64,000 nt of DNA, taken from assembly GCF_016862115.1 (NCBI RefSeq), contig NZ_BOMI01000037.1, positions 62,001 through 126,000 of the forward strand. The letters run 5' to 3'. Under the pieces are notes generated by a model. It did not search any database. It worked only from the letters and a program-made list of their open reading frames with translations, and was not told where the DNA came from. Shown here in pieces: positions 42,150-50,570 of the stretch. The stretch's first letter is position 1. Each line of letters opens with the position of its first letter. A program made the translations under genes and the position numbers. This DNA comes from Paractinoplanes deccanensis (GTDB taxonomy: Bacteria > Actinomycetota > Actinomycetes > Mycobacteriales > Micromonosporaceae).

Positions 42150-43013
42150 TCAGCGGGACGAGCGATCCCGGTACGTCCACGCGCCGGAGCTGAGCGCGCC
42201 GGGCGCCGGGGCGGCCGGCTGCCGCGGGGCGCGGGCGGCCGCCTCCTCGCGGCGCTGCGCCAGGTAGGCAGCGGCCGCCTTGTCCTCCTCGGTCGGGGCG
42301 GACATGAGGGCGTACGCCAGGCCGATGATGCCGAAGACCACGGCCAGGCCGATCGGGACGAGCATGCCGCCGGCGGTGGCGCCGGGCAGCTGACCGGCCG
42401 ACGGCTCGGTCTGCACCGACATGGCGCTCATGCCGGTGAAGTGCATGCCGTTGACGGCGATGCCCATGACGAGCGCGGCGACGAAGATGACGAGCGGGCG
42501 GCGCACGGTGACCGCGAGGAAGAGCGCCACGGCGGCGGCGACGACGGCGATGCCGATCGACAGGCCGACACGCGTCATCCCGTACGAGATGTCGCCGTTG
42601 AGGTTCATCGCGGCCATGCCGGTGTAGTGCATCGCGGCGACACCGAGGCCGGCGACGACGCCACCCGCGACGATGCGGAAGTTCTGGGCGCCCTTGCCGA
42701 GCGCGGCGATCGCCAGGCCGATACCGACCGCGACCACGGCGATGATCGCGCTCGCGGCGGTGAGGCCCACGTCGTAGCGGATCGGCGTGCCCGAGACGCT
42801 GAACCCCATCATGGCGACGAAGTGCATGCTCCAGATCGCCGTGCCACCCAGCGACAGCGACGCGAGCACCAGCCACCAGGTCTGCTCGCCGCGCGCGGTC
42901 GCGGAACGTAGCCGTACGGCACATGTCAGGGCAAGCATCGACCCCAGCACCGACAGCACGTAACTGACCGTCGGGGTGATCCACCCGTGGTCGAAATGAT
43001 GGATCTGCGCCAT
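42150..43013 (-). CDS. MHYT-domain integral membrane sensor
   Basis: A 287-residue membrane protein starting at ATG 43011-43013 (preceded by AAGGGA). It has seven predicted membrane helices and three MHYT motifs in MHFVAMM, MHYTGMAAM and MHFTGMSAM. These are thought to bind a metal such as copper and to sense O2, CO or NO. A cytoplasmic tail rich in Ala/Glu/Arg (EEDKAAAAYLAQRREEAAAR) follows. Unlike many MHYT proteins it has no GGDEF/EAL or kinase domain, so it should signal through a partner. Confidence 0.93.
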   Translation of the reverse strand: MAQIHHFDHGWITPTVSYVLSVLGSMLALTCAVRLRSATARGEQTWWLVLASLSLGGTAIWSMHFVAMMGFSVSGTPIRYDVGLTAASAIIAVVAVGIGLAIAALGKGAQNFRIVAGGVVAGLGVAAMHYTGMAAMNLNGDISYGMTRVGLSIGIAVVAAAVALFLAVTVRRPLVIFVAALVMGIAVNGMHFTGMSAMSVQTEPSAGQLPGATAGGMLVPIGLAVVFGIIGLAYALMSAPTEEDKAAAAYLAQRREEAAARAPRQPAAPAPGALSSGAWTYRDRSSR

Positions 43014-43206
43014 CGCGGTTTCCCTTCTGAGTGCCCCGCTCCGGGAGAGCATCATGCACGCACCCTGGTGATCGCGAAAGCCGAGAGCGTCACCTTCTCG
43101 CTACAGATGGAGAAACAGCCGGAAGGCCTTGCCCGATCGTCTGATTCCGCAGGTCAAAGGCCGTGTCGTTTGTCCACTTTTACGGTCATCAATGGCGCTC
43201 TGCCGC

Positions 43207-43620
43207 TCATCCGACGGTCTGTAGCCCGCTGTCGGCACATACCGAGGACATGTCGGCGGCCGCGGCGCTGACCGCCGCGACCGCGTCGGGCTCACTCTCC
43301 GTGCCCGCGGCGTCGGCCGCTTGGCGGTACGCCGTGAGGAGCGCCTGAGCGGCGTCGGCGACCGGGGCGTCGGCGGTGGCGCTCGCCTCGACGATGCCGG
43401 CGACCACACCCCGCTCCATGAGGCTCGCGTCGGTCACCGCGCCGGCCAGGGCCGCGCAGGCCAGCGTGCCGGGCGGGTCGTCGGCGAGCTCGGCGGAGGC
43501 GCTGGACTCCACGGAGGCCGCCGGGGGGAAGGCGGGCGCCGGCGCCGGCTCGCTCTCGGCCGAGCAGGCGGCCGGCAGGAGGAGGGCAACCAGGGCGGTC
43601 AGCCCCGCGATTTGTCGCAC
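43207..43620 (-). CDS. Small Ala-rich lipoprotein
   Basis: A 137-residue exported protein of unknown function. The signal peptide ends at the lipobox LPAAC with Cys19. The mature part is Ala/Pro/Glu-rich followed by helices with two more Cys (GTLACAALAGAV and SSVCADSGLQ) that could pair. It is followed 3' by the MHYT gene and preceded by the L,D-transpeptidase genes on the same strand, but a terminator lies between. Confidence 0.75.
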   Translation of the reverse strand: MRQIAGLTALVALLLPAACSAESEPAPAPAFPPAASVESSASAELADDPPGTLACAALAGAVTDASLMERGVVAGIVEASATADAPVADAAQALLTAYRQAADAAGTESEPDAVAAVSAAAADMSSVCADSGLQTVG

Positions 43621-43656
43621 TTCTCCAGATTAGGGGCGCTTACCGGCGTACGGACG

Positions 43657-43683
43657 AAAAAAGCCCGGCCGAGACGGCCGGGC
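43657..43683 (-). terminator. Intrinsic terminator of the first L,D-transpeptidase gene
   Basis: A 9 bp stem GCCCGGCCG / CGGCCGGGC with loop AGA, followed on the minus strand by six T residues. Confidence 0.9.
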
Positions 43684-43701
43684 CTTGATCGCAAAGCTTG
43701 C

Positions 43702-44940
43702 TCAGAGGTAGGAGCCCTTTTTGTACTCTTCCCAGCTCATGTTCCAGTCGGTCCAGCCGTTGCCGTTCTTCAGCTTCTCCTCGGTGCCGCTGACCGTGAT
43801 CACGTCACCCATGAGGGTCTTGTTGAACAGCCAGGCGCCCATGGCCTCGGAGACGTTGACGCAGCCGTGCGAGACGTTGACCTTGCCCTGCTTGCCCTCG
43901 GACCAGGGAGCGGCGTGGATGTACTGCCCGGACCAGGTGATGCGCTGGGCGAAGTCGATCGGGGTGCGGTAGCCCTCCTCGGGACCGAGCTCGTCCGTCG
44001 TGTCGAAGATCGTGTGCTTCTTCTTCTCGATGACGACCATGGTGCCGCTCGAGGACGGGGTGCTCGGCTTGCCGAGGCTGACCGGCAGGGTCTTGATGAC
44101 CTTGCCGTTCTCCTTGACCGTCATCTGCTTGGTCTTGTTCGACACCGTCATGATCAGGGAACGGCCGATCTTGAGGTCGACGGTCAGGTCGGACCTGCCG
44201 TAGTAGCCGTCGCCCAGCGGCACGCCGGCCAGGGAGACCTTGTAGAAGACCTTGGTGTTGGGCTTCCAGTAGACCTTGGGCCGGTAGTGGACCTCGGTGG
44301 GGCTGGTCCAGTGCCAGGTGCCCTCCTGGGCCGGGGTGGCGGTGACGACCATGCGCCGCTCGACGTCGTCACGGTAGCTCTCGGGGATGGAGCGGCCGAA
44401 CTTCATGATCAGCGGCATGCCGACGCCGACCACCTGGCCGTCGCCGAGGAAGCTGGTCACGCGCACCACCTTGGACGGCTTGGCCATCGTGGTGAAGGTG
44501 CTCGTGGTGGTGTTGGTCTTGCCCTCGGCCTCGGGGCCGGTGACCGTCACCGTGTACTTCGTGCCGTACGCCAGGGCCTTGGCCGGGGTGAACGTCTTGG
44601 CGTCCTTGTCGAGGGTGCCCTCGACCTCCTTGCCGGCGGCGTCGGTCACCTTGACCGTGGTGCCCTCGGCGTCCTCGGTCGTGTACTTGATCGGGCTGAT
44701 CGCGACGACGTTCTTGGCGTCGGCAGCCGGCGAGGTCACCGCGACGGTGCTCGGCAGCGGCTGCTGCGAGGCCTCCGACCCGCCCGCGGGCGCACCCGCG
44801 CTGCTGCCGGGCTCGGCGCCACCCTGCCACGACGACGACTTCTTGTCGTCACCGCCGCAGGCAGCGGAGCTCAGCAACACGCTTCCCGCGATCACCGTGA
44901 TCGCGGCGAGCCGCCAGCGTTTCGTTCCCCAGGTCTTCAT
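43702..44940 (-). CDS. L,D-transpeptidase lipoprotein (Ldt)
   Basis: A 412-residue lipoprotein from ATG 44938-44940 (lipobox SSAAC, Cys28; GAGGGA upstream). Two Ig-like domains (about 70-250) precede a YkuD catalytic domain (about 260-385). The motif HxSHGCVN-like segment reads VSHGCVNVS with the catalytic Cys. These enzymes make 3-to-3 peptidoglycan cross-links outside the cell and resist most beta-lactams. The next gene upstream is a paralogue with the same layout. Confidence 0.93.
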   Translation of the reverse strand: MKTWGTKRWRLAAITVIAGSVLLSSAACGGDDKKSSSWQGGAEPGSSAGAPAGGSEASQQPLPSTVAVTSPAADAKNVVAISPIKYTTEDAEGTTVKVTDAAGKEVEGTLDKDAKTFTPAKALAYGTKYTVTVTGPEAEGKTNTTTSTFTTMAKPSKVVRVTSFLGDGQVVGVGMPLIMKFGRSIPESYRDDVERRMVVTATPAQEGTWHWTSPTEVHYRPKVYWKPNTKVFYKVSLAGVPLGDGYYGRSDLTVDLKIGRSLIMTVSNKTKQMTVKENGKVIKTLPVSLGKPSTPSSSGTMVVIEKKKHTIFDTTDELGPEEGYRTPIDFAQRITWSGQYIHAAPWSEGKQGKVNVSHGCVNVSEAMGAWLFNKTLMGDVITVSGTEEKLKNGNGWTDWNMSWEEYKKGSYL

Positions 44941-45049
44941 GGTCCCTCTCACGGCGTCGTTCATCCCCGGCGCCCAATACTGCTTCGTTTTTCCCCGGTG
45001 ACCAATCCCGGAATCGTGCCGCTTCCCGATTCGCATCCGGACATTGCGC

Positions 45050-46303
45050 TTATTTCAGACTTTCCGGTACGGGGAGAGCACTGCCCTTGGTGAACTCGTC
45101 CCAACTCACGTTCCACGGCGTCCATCCGTTTCCGTAGTCGAGCTTGTCCTCGGTGCCCTTCACGGTGACCGGGTCACCGATGAGCGTGTTCTCGAAGAGC
45201 CACCGGGCGTTGCCGGGCGACACGTTCACACAGCCGTGCGACACGTTGCGGCGGCCCTGCGAGTTGACCGACCACGGCGCGGAGTGGATGTACTGACCGC
45301 TCCAGGTCAGGCGCTGGGCGTACTGGATCTCGGTGCGGTAGCCCTCCTCGGGCCCGAGCTCGGCGGTGGTGTCGAACACCGTCTCGGCGAGCTTGTCCAT
45401 CACGACCATGGTGCCGCTGGACGACGGGGTGCTCTTCTTGCCGAGGCTCACCGGCATCGTCTTGACGACCTTGCCGTCCTGGAGCACCGTCATCTTCTTG
45501 CTCGCGTTGTCGACCTTCATCTCGAAGTCGCGCCCGATCTTCGCGGTGGCCGAGCGGTCGCGGTCGCCATACCGCCCCGAGCCGGTGGGCAGGCCGCCGA
45601 CGGCGATGCGGACCTTGAGCGTGGTGCCCGGTTTCCAGAACTCGGGGGCCCGGTAGTAGGCCTGGGTGCCGCTCGCCGTCCACGACCACACGCCGGGCTG
45701 CGCCGGGCTCGTCGACACGAACATGCGGCGCTCGACGGCGGCGCGGTCGGCCTTCTTGATGCCCGGGCTGAACTCGACGACGACCGGCATGGCCACGCCG
45801 TACGTCTTGCCGTCGAACAGGTAGAGGCCGGTGCCCGTCTTCTTGGCCGGGGCGCCCATCGTCGTGAACTTGGTGGTCGCCGTCTTGCTCTGGCCGCCGT
45901 CGGTCGTGGCGGTGACGCTCGCCACGTACGTCTGCTTGGCCTTGAGGGGCGCACTCGGCACCCACGACGAGCCGTCGGCGCGCAGGGTGCCCGAGACTGC
46001 CTTGCCGGCCGCGTCCTTGAGGGTGACGGTGCTCACCTTGCCGCCGCTGACCTTGAGGCCGATCTCCGTGCTGACCGGCACGTTCGCCTTGCCGGCCGCC
46101 GGCGTCACCGTGAGGCTGATCGGAACGGCAGCACTCTCGGTCTGGCCACTCTCGGTGATCGGCGCCCGCGCCTGCGCACTCGCCGACGCCCCCGGATCAA
46201 CCCAGGCGTGCGGTTTGTCGTCTTTGTCCCCGCCGCCGCACCCCGACAGCGCGAGCGGCGTGATCACTGCCGTCGCCAACAACGCCACCAGCGTGCGCCG
46301 CAT
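45050..46303 (-). CDS. L,D-transpeptidase lipoprotein, tandem paralogue
   Basis: A 417-residue paralogue of the preceding Ldt. The start is ATG 46301-46303; upstream ATG codons are possible. The lipobox is ALSGC (Cys22). A low-complexity Lys/Ala region, two Ig-like domains and the YkuD domain with VSHGCVNVSPG follow. The DNA and protein of the two copies differ in the Ig parts but agree closely in the catalytic part (GTMVV, WSGQYIHSAPWS, SHGCVNVS). The 109 bp gap suggests one transcript or separate promoters. Confidence 0.93.
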   Translation of the reverse strand: MRRTLVALLATAVITPLALSGCGGGDKDDKPHAWVDPGASASAQARAPITESGQTESAAVPISLTVTPAAGKANVPVSTEIGLKVSGGKVSTVTLKDAAGKAVSGTLRADGSSWVPSAPLKAKQTYVASVTATTDGGQSKTATTKFTTMGAPAKKTGTGLYLFDGKTYGVAMPVVVEFSPGIKKADRAAVERRMFVSTSPAQPGVWSWTASGTQAYYRAPEFWKPGTTLKVRIAVGGLPTGSGRYGDRDRSATAKIGRDFEMKVDNASKKMTVLQDGKVVKTMPVSLGKKSTPSSSGTMVVMDKLAETVFDTTAELGPEEGYRTEIQYAQRLTWSGQYIHSAPWSVNSQGRRNVSHGCVNVSPGNARWLFENTLIGDPVTVKGTEDKLDYGNGWTPWNVSWDEFTKGSALPVPESLK

Positions 46304-46460
46304 GCTGACCATCCCTGAAGGCCGATCTGAAGTTTGCGGGGCCATCCTGCCTCATGGATGCAAGAGATCGAGTCCCCCTGACGGCCGAGATCTTTTGGGT
46401 GGGGGTGGATTTCAGGGATCGCGGAGGTGGGTGCTAAGGTTTTCCTCGTTGCCAGGGCGA

Positions 46461-46533
46461 GCGCCGCTAGCTCAATTGGCAGAGCAGCGGACTCTTAATC
46501 CGCGGGTTGTAGGTTCAAGTCCTACGCGGCGCA
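46461..46533 (+). tRNA. tRNA-Lys(CTT)
   Basis: A complete 73-base cloverleaf. Acceptor stem GCGCCGC / GCGGCGC, D stem GCTC/GAGC, anticodon stem GCGGA/TCCGC with loop CTCTTAA and anticodon CTT at 46494-46496 (reads AAG), T stem GTAGG/CCTAC with loop TTCAAGT. The discriminator is A533 and CCA is not encoded. A strong terminator follows. The ICE lies directly downstream, so the 3' end is the likely attachment site. Confidence 0.95.
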
Positions 46534-46543
46534 CCGGTTAACG

Positions 46544-46584
46544 GGGCTCTGATCAGGCGTTTTACGTCTGATCAGAGCCCTTTT
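46544..46584 (+). terminator. tRNA-Lys terminator
   Basis: A perfect 13 bp stem GGGCTCTGATCAG / CTGATCAGAGCCC with an 11-base loop and four T residues. It lies 11 bp after the tRNA and inside or beside the ICE end. Confidence 0.9.
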
Positions 46585-46807
46585 CATGTCCCTTGTGGAC
46601 GGTTGTGTGATCCATGTGTGCTCTAGAGCCGTTGACACCACCCGACAGCAACCAGCGACGATCACCAGATAGCCATAGACGTGACGGCGGTCACGTCCCA
46701 TCCGGCCCGGTATTTCAATGCCGGCGACCTCAGCCCGACGCCGCCCCTGAGTCGCGGGCCAAAGGCTCGCCGCGCACTCCCGCCGCCAGCTGATCGAAAG
46801 CCCGTCG
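46585..46807. other. Gap at the ICE left end
   Basis: About 220 bp between the tRNA terminator and the first ICE gene. No open frame with plausible codon use and no strong repeat is seen. Integrase arm sites would be expected here or near 46533. Confidence 0.4.
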
Positions 46808-47386
46808 TTACGGCTTCGTTCCGTCGGCCGCGGCTGCCCGCCGTCGCTCCATCGCTTCGAGCTCTTCCGGAGTCATCGTCGCCACATGCTCCTCCCAGCG
46901 AAGCTGAATTTCGATCGTGGCGATCTCAGGACCAAGCTCATCCATCAACGCCTGCCGCAGCTCAAAGGTGACCGCTCGCAGCGCGTGAACCGTCTCCTGC
47001 ACGACAGCGACGGAGGTGCCCGACGCTGGAAGGGTGTGGTCACGACGTTTACTGCGTAGCAGCACCGGACCGTCGGGTCCGCCAGAGGCCCATACATCGT
47101 GAACGAGGCGGTTACGCCGTTCGCTGAGTGTCTTCGCCGTGCTCAGGACCTCCGTCAGCCTAGTTCTGGCGGGCTCGGTAATCTCGCGATGCCGCCTCGT
47201 CACGGCGGCACAGTTCTCTATCAGTTCCCCAGCCATCATTCCGGCCACGATGACCGCCGCGTACTTGCTGCCTATTAGCGCGCAGAGCGCGGTCCGAAGC
47301 TGCATCTCAAATGTCGACGCCGCGTCTACGAGCTCACCGAGAGCGAGGTAGCGGGCGTTTGTCTCCTCCACGCCTGACAATTCCAC
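46808..47386 (-). CDS. HEPN-like protein with an RNxxxH motif
   Basis: A 192-residue all-helical protein I cannot assign to a named family. Residues 91-96 read RNRLVH, the RNxxxH motif that forms the RNase active site of HEPN toxins and abortive-infection proteins. It lies in a helix (AKTLSERRNRLVHDVWAS), as expected. The start is GTG 47384-47386 with no clear Shine-Dalgarno. It is the first gene after the attachment site and its codon use is less GC-biased than the host's, typical of cargo. A toxin or phage-defence role is an inference. Confidence 0.7.
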   Translation of the reverse strand: MELSGVEETNARYLALGELVDAASTFEMQLRTALCALIGSKYAAVIVAGMMAGELIENCAAVTRRHREITEPARTRLTEVLSTAKTLSERRNRLVHDVWASGGPDGPVLLRSKRRDHTLPASGTSVAVVQETVHALRAVTFELRQALMDELGPEIATIEIQLRWEEHVATMTPEELEAMERRRAAAADGTKP

Positions 47387-47519
47387 CGGGCAAGGATCTC
47401 AGATCGCTTGCGGCTGGCGCGCCGAGCCAGGCCGCCAGCGCCGCTTGCTCGGATGTTGCTCGGCTGGAGGTCACCACGCGCGCATCGCGCCCACTGCGTG
47501 GGGTAATGGAGTGCGCCAG

Positions 47520-48335
47520 TCAGGCCATGACACGTACAAGGGCAGCTGTCATCGCAATCAACGTCTCGACCTCGGTCCGGCTGTATTCGTAGTCCTTGGT
47601 TCCCGCATCTCCGTGCATGGCCCCGCTGGCCTGGTCCTCCAGCGCTGCTCGGATGAAGGCCCATCGTTCGCCAGCGGTCCGGTCCGTCTTGTCCTTCCTG
47701 CCCGGCCAGTCCCAGTTGCTCGCGCCCCTGACGCTCTCCAGCGCTTTGCGAACCTGAAGCATCGCGGAGTCAATCTCGTTGCCGCCAAGCAGTCTTTGAG
47801 CTTCGCGCAGGAAATCCCCGATCACTCGCCGAGGCTCATCGTCAGCAGGAAATGGGATCAGCATCTCTACGCCGAGCGTCCGGCCGAGAGCGGCGAGCTG
47901 TTGACGCCACCTACTCTCCGCAACGCTGACGTGTTCGGTAACTTTCGAACAACCGGGAAACCCCGAGGCCCTCGAAAGAAACCCTTGCACGTCGAGTTCC
48001 AGGCGCAGGTCTCCCGACCGGTACTGCTCCAACGCCAGCAGCTGAGCGTTAGTGATCAAGTACGTAAGTTCTTCTCTGCGAACCTCGCCAGTCCTGTTGA
48101 ACGGCACAAAAGCGTTCACCGACCCCAGGGGAACACGAGGGCCATTGCCCTGCGGGGCATACAGGGTCGTTTCAAGAGCTAGCAGTTGACCGGCTGCCTT
48201 AGCGACTTGAGGTACACCGACCTCCAGCTGGAGCCGGAAGACGTGCGCTCCTAGTCCTTTGGATATCCATGGACTCTCGGAAGCGACGCTGACGGTATAG
48301 GTTCCGAGGTCTGCCTCGAACCTCAGCTGATTCAC
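47520..48335 (-). CDS. Hypothetical ICE protein with HEPN-like C-terminal helices
   Basis: A 271-residue protein with GTG start at 48333-48335 and GGAAGG six bases before it. The N-terminal 130 residues form a beta-rich domain (LGAHVFRLQLEVGVPQVAKAAGQLLALETTLY). The C-terminal 130 are helical: FLREAQRLLGGNEIDSAMLQVRKALESVRG and RWAFIRAALEDQASGAMHGDAGTKDYEYSRTEVETLIAMTAALVRVM, a layout seen in HEPN domains, although the RX4H motif is not clear here (AMHGD is the closest). With its neighbour it forms a two-gene cargo island. Function unknown. Confidence 0.68.
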   Translation of the reverse strand: MNQLRFEADLGTYTVSVASESPWISKGLGAHVFRLQLEVGVPQVAKAAGQLLALETTLYAPQGNGPRVPLGSVNAFVPFNRTGEVRREELTYLITNAQLLALEQYRSGDLRLELDVQGFLSRASGFPGCSKVTEHVSVAESRWRQQLAALGRTLGVEMLIPFPADDEPRRVIGDFLREAQRLLGGNEIDSAMLQVRKALESVRGASNWDWPGRKDKTDRTAGERWAFIRAALEDQASGAMHGDAGTKDYEYSRTEVETLIAMTAALVRVMA

Positions 48336-48621
48336 GTTGCGCCTTCCATCTCTGTTGCAGTCGAGTGACCTGGGGCAACCCCGGCCTCGCGAAGTGTGAT
48401 GCCAGCCCGGGGCAGGAGGCCCCTTATGTAGCGTGCCGACCCTGCTTCACCCCGGCCGCTGTCCGCCCTGGGCGCCCTTCCGGCCGATCATTATCTTGCA
48501 GACAGCGGACGAGGACACTTGGATATTGCTCACCTGAGCCAGCCCTCGGTCAACGCCGCCGCGGAGTCGCGCGGCGCCTCGCATCTGGCTGCCTCTGCGT
48601 GCGTCACTGGCCACGATCAAA
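48336..48621. other. Gap between cargo genes and integrase
   Basis: A 286 bp region that contains the promoter of the leftward hypothetical gene and, at its right side, the terminator of the integrase. No open frame is supported. Confidence 0.4.
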
Positions 48622-48660
48622 AGGCCCGTGACAGCCGGAGTCACCGACTGTCACGGGCCT
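48622..48660 (-). terminator. Integrase gene terminator
   Basis: A perfect 13 bp stem AGGCCCGTGACAG / CTGTCACGGGCCT with a 13-base loop, followed on the minus strand by TTTT. It starts 12 bp after the integrase stop. Confidence 0.9.
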
Positions 48661-48671
48661 GATCTGGTCAA

Positions 48672-50171
48672 TCAGCCGACGGCTTTGAGTGGCCGTTGGC
48701 GGGGCACGGTGGCGGCGGCCTTCTCAGCGGCATCGAAGGCGAGGTCGGGTAGGACTGTGGTGTAGAGGTCACTGGTCGTGGTGGCCGAGGCGTGCCGGAG
48801 CAGGTCTTGTACGACTTTCATGTCAACTCCGGCGGCGAGGTTGATCGTGGCTGCGCCGTGGCGTAGGCCGTGCAGGCCGATCGGCGGGAGGCCAGCCTGT
48901 TCCAGGCGGAAGTAGAAGTGGTCGGTGACGTCGGCGGGATGCAGCATCTCGCCGGTCTTGGTCGTGAAGATCAAGCCGTTCTCCACCCACTTGTCGCCAG
49001 CGGCCCGCCGCTCTTGACGTTGCTGGGCAAGGTGGTTGTCTAAGGCGAGGACGGTGCCGGCGTCGAGAGGTACGTCGTCGTAGCTGCCGTCGGTCTTGGG
49101 TCGCTCCAGCCGGGCTTCCCAGCCGTGCTGGACGACCTGCCAGGCGATGGTGACCTTCTTTCGTCGGTTGTCGTACTCGGCGCGGTGCAGGCCGCAGCCT
49201 TCGCCTCGGCGTAGACCCCGATAAGCGATCGTGTGGAAAAGGGCGTACAGCCGGTCGCCGCAGGCGATGAGGTGATCGAGGAAGATGCCGGTCTGTTCGG
49301 GCGTCCAGACCATGACCGCGTCGTCGGGCACCTTGCCGGTGAGCTTCCATTCGGCAACGCGTTCGTCGGTCCAGAGGAGTTTCTTGGGCGCCTTTTCGGC
49401 GGCAATCTCGACGTACTTGACCGGGTTGACGGGCGGGATGATCCCGCGTTGGATGCCCCAGTTGTAGCCCGCGCGGAGCGTGGCCAGGATGCGATGTTGG
49501 GTCGCGATGCCGACCTTGCGCATCCCTTTGACCTGGCGGCGTTTCTCCGCATCTGGGCTGGCGCGGAGTTCGTCGATGAGGGTGTTGCGTTCCTCGATGG
49601 TGTCGAGCAGGCCGGTCTCGATCAGGCCGGCGGTAAGCCGGTCGGCGACGATCGTGCCCAGGTTCGGGACGATGTGGTTGTCGATGTGGCCCTGATAAGA
49701 GCGCCGGGTGCCCTCCTTGATCTTCTTTCTTTTGCCGTGGCTTCCGCCGCGGCTGGTGATGAACATCGTCATCAGAGTGGCTACGTCCGGGACGGTGTCG
49801 AGCTTCTCGACCGCGTAAAGCAGCCGCCGGACGGTGGCCGCGTCGGGGACCTGCTGGTCTGCGTTGACGGCCGTCTCGATGATGTCCCCGGCTCGGGTGA
49901 GGTTGGCGATGTCGCCGGGCTCGCACACAGCAAGGGCTTCGGTGATACGTCTCAGCACCTCGCTCGCCGCTGCTTGGCTGTCGAACCCGGCTCGGCGCAG
50001 CGGGCGGCGACGGCCATCGGCTGATTTGGGAAGTTCGATCTGGTATTGCCAGACGCCGTGGTTGGGGTTCCAGGTGGTGCCCCGGCGTAGCTTCGGACAT
50101 GCCGTGCCCCAGGGTTTGCCGGTGGCGGGGTTGCGGCAGCCGCAGCGCTTAGAAGTGGTTCCGGTTTTCAT
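48672..50171 (-). CDS. int: Tyrosine-type site-specific integrase
   Basis: A 499-residue tyrosine recombinase that inserts and excises the element. The N-terminal 100 residues carry an arm-binding-like zone with CGCRNPATGKPWGTACPKL (four Cys-type zinc-ribbon-like spacing). A SAM-like core domain (about 130-230) and the catalytic domain follow (about 290-480), with Arg in YRGLRRGEG, His-x-x-Arg in LHGLRHGAAT, His/Trp in LLRHASATTT and Tyr in SDLYTTVL. It is the expected enzyme for a tRNA-targeted ICE and is downstream of the excisionase gene. Confidence 0.95.
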   Translation of the reverse strand: MKTGTTSKRCGCRNPATGKPWGTACPKLRRGTTWNPNHGVWQYQIELPKSADGRRRPLRRAGFDSQAAASEVLRRITEALAVCEPGDIANLTRAGDIIETAVNADQQVPDAATVRRLLYAVEKLDTVPDVATLMTMFITSRGGSHGKRKKIKEGTRRSYQGHIDNHIVPNLGTIVADRLTAGLIETGLLDTIEERNTLIDELRASPDAEKRRQVKGMRKVGIATQHRILATLRAGYNWGIQRGIIPPVNPVKYVEIAAEKAPKKLLWTDERVAEWKLTGKVPDDAVMVWTPEQTGIFLDHLIACGDRLYALFHTIAYRGLRRGEGCGLHRAEYDNRRKKVTIAWQVVQHGWEARLERPKTDGSYDDVPLDAGTVLALDNHLAQQRQERRAAGDKWVENGLIFTTKTGEMLHPADVTDHFYFRLEQAGLPPIGLHGLRHGAATINLAAGVDMKVVQDLLRHASATTTSDLYTTVLPDLAFDAAEKAAATVPRQRPLKAVG

Positions 50172-50351
50172 GGGTCCGTCCGTTTGGGTCGCGGGTGCGT
50201 CCCAGCGGATTCGCGGATGGGCGGGTCCGCTGGGATCGCGTGGTCGACGCCATCCATGCCGGGTTGGGCTATCGGATCAAGCGCGGGGTCGGCGGTCTTC
50301 GTTTATTCGCCGGACCCCTCTTGGCCGCGGTTCCTCGGGGCGGGAAGAGCG

Positions 50352-50570
50352 TCAGCCGACGTTCTCGGTGGCTCCGATGGCACGCAGTAGGTGGGGTACG
50401 CCGACGACGAAGCGGCGGCCAACCTGAGTTACGGGGACGGGGAACTCGCCGGTACGCGCAAGTTGGTATGCGGTGGTGCGGCCGATGCCGAGCACGGCTC
50501 CTGCGGTCACGACGTCGGTAGTAGTGCCGAGCGCACGGACTGCGTCGACTGTCCAAGTCGATCGATTCAC
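50352..50570 (-). CDS. xis: Excisionase / HTH_17 DNA-binding protein
   Basis: A 72-residue winged-HTH (MerR/HTH_17-type) protein: TTTDVVTAGAVLGIGRTTAYQLARTGEFPVPVTQVGRRFVVGVPHLLRAIG. This is the usual form of actinobacterial ICE excisionases. GTG at 50568-50570 overlaps the methyltransferase stop as GTGA, and GGAGGA lies just upstream. A longer form exists but its extra residues are not HTH-like. Confidence 0.88.
   Translation of the reverse strand: MNRSTWTVDAVRALGTTTDVVTAGAVLGIGRTTAYQLARTGEFPVPVTQVGRRFVVGVPHLLRAIGATENVG

Noticed and set aside
46461..46533. Second copy of the tRNA 3' end as attR inside the window
   Set aside because: I found no repeat of GGTTCAAGTCCTACGCGGCG elsewhere in the 17 kb to the right edge, so the other end is likely outside.
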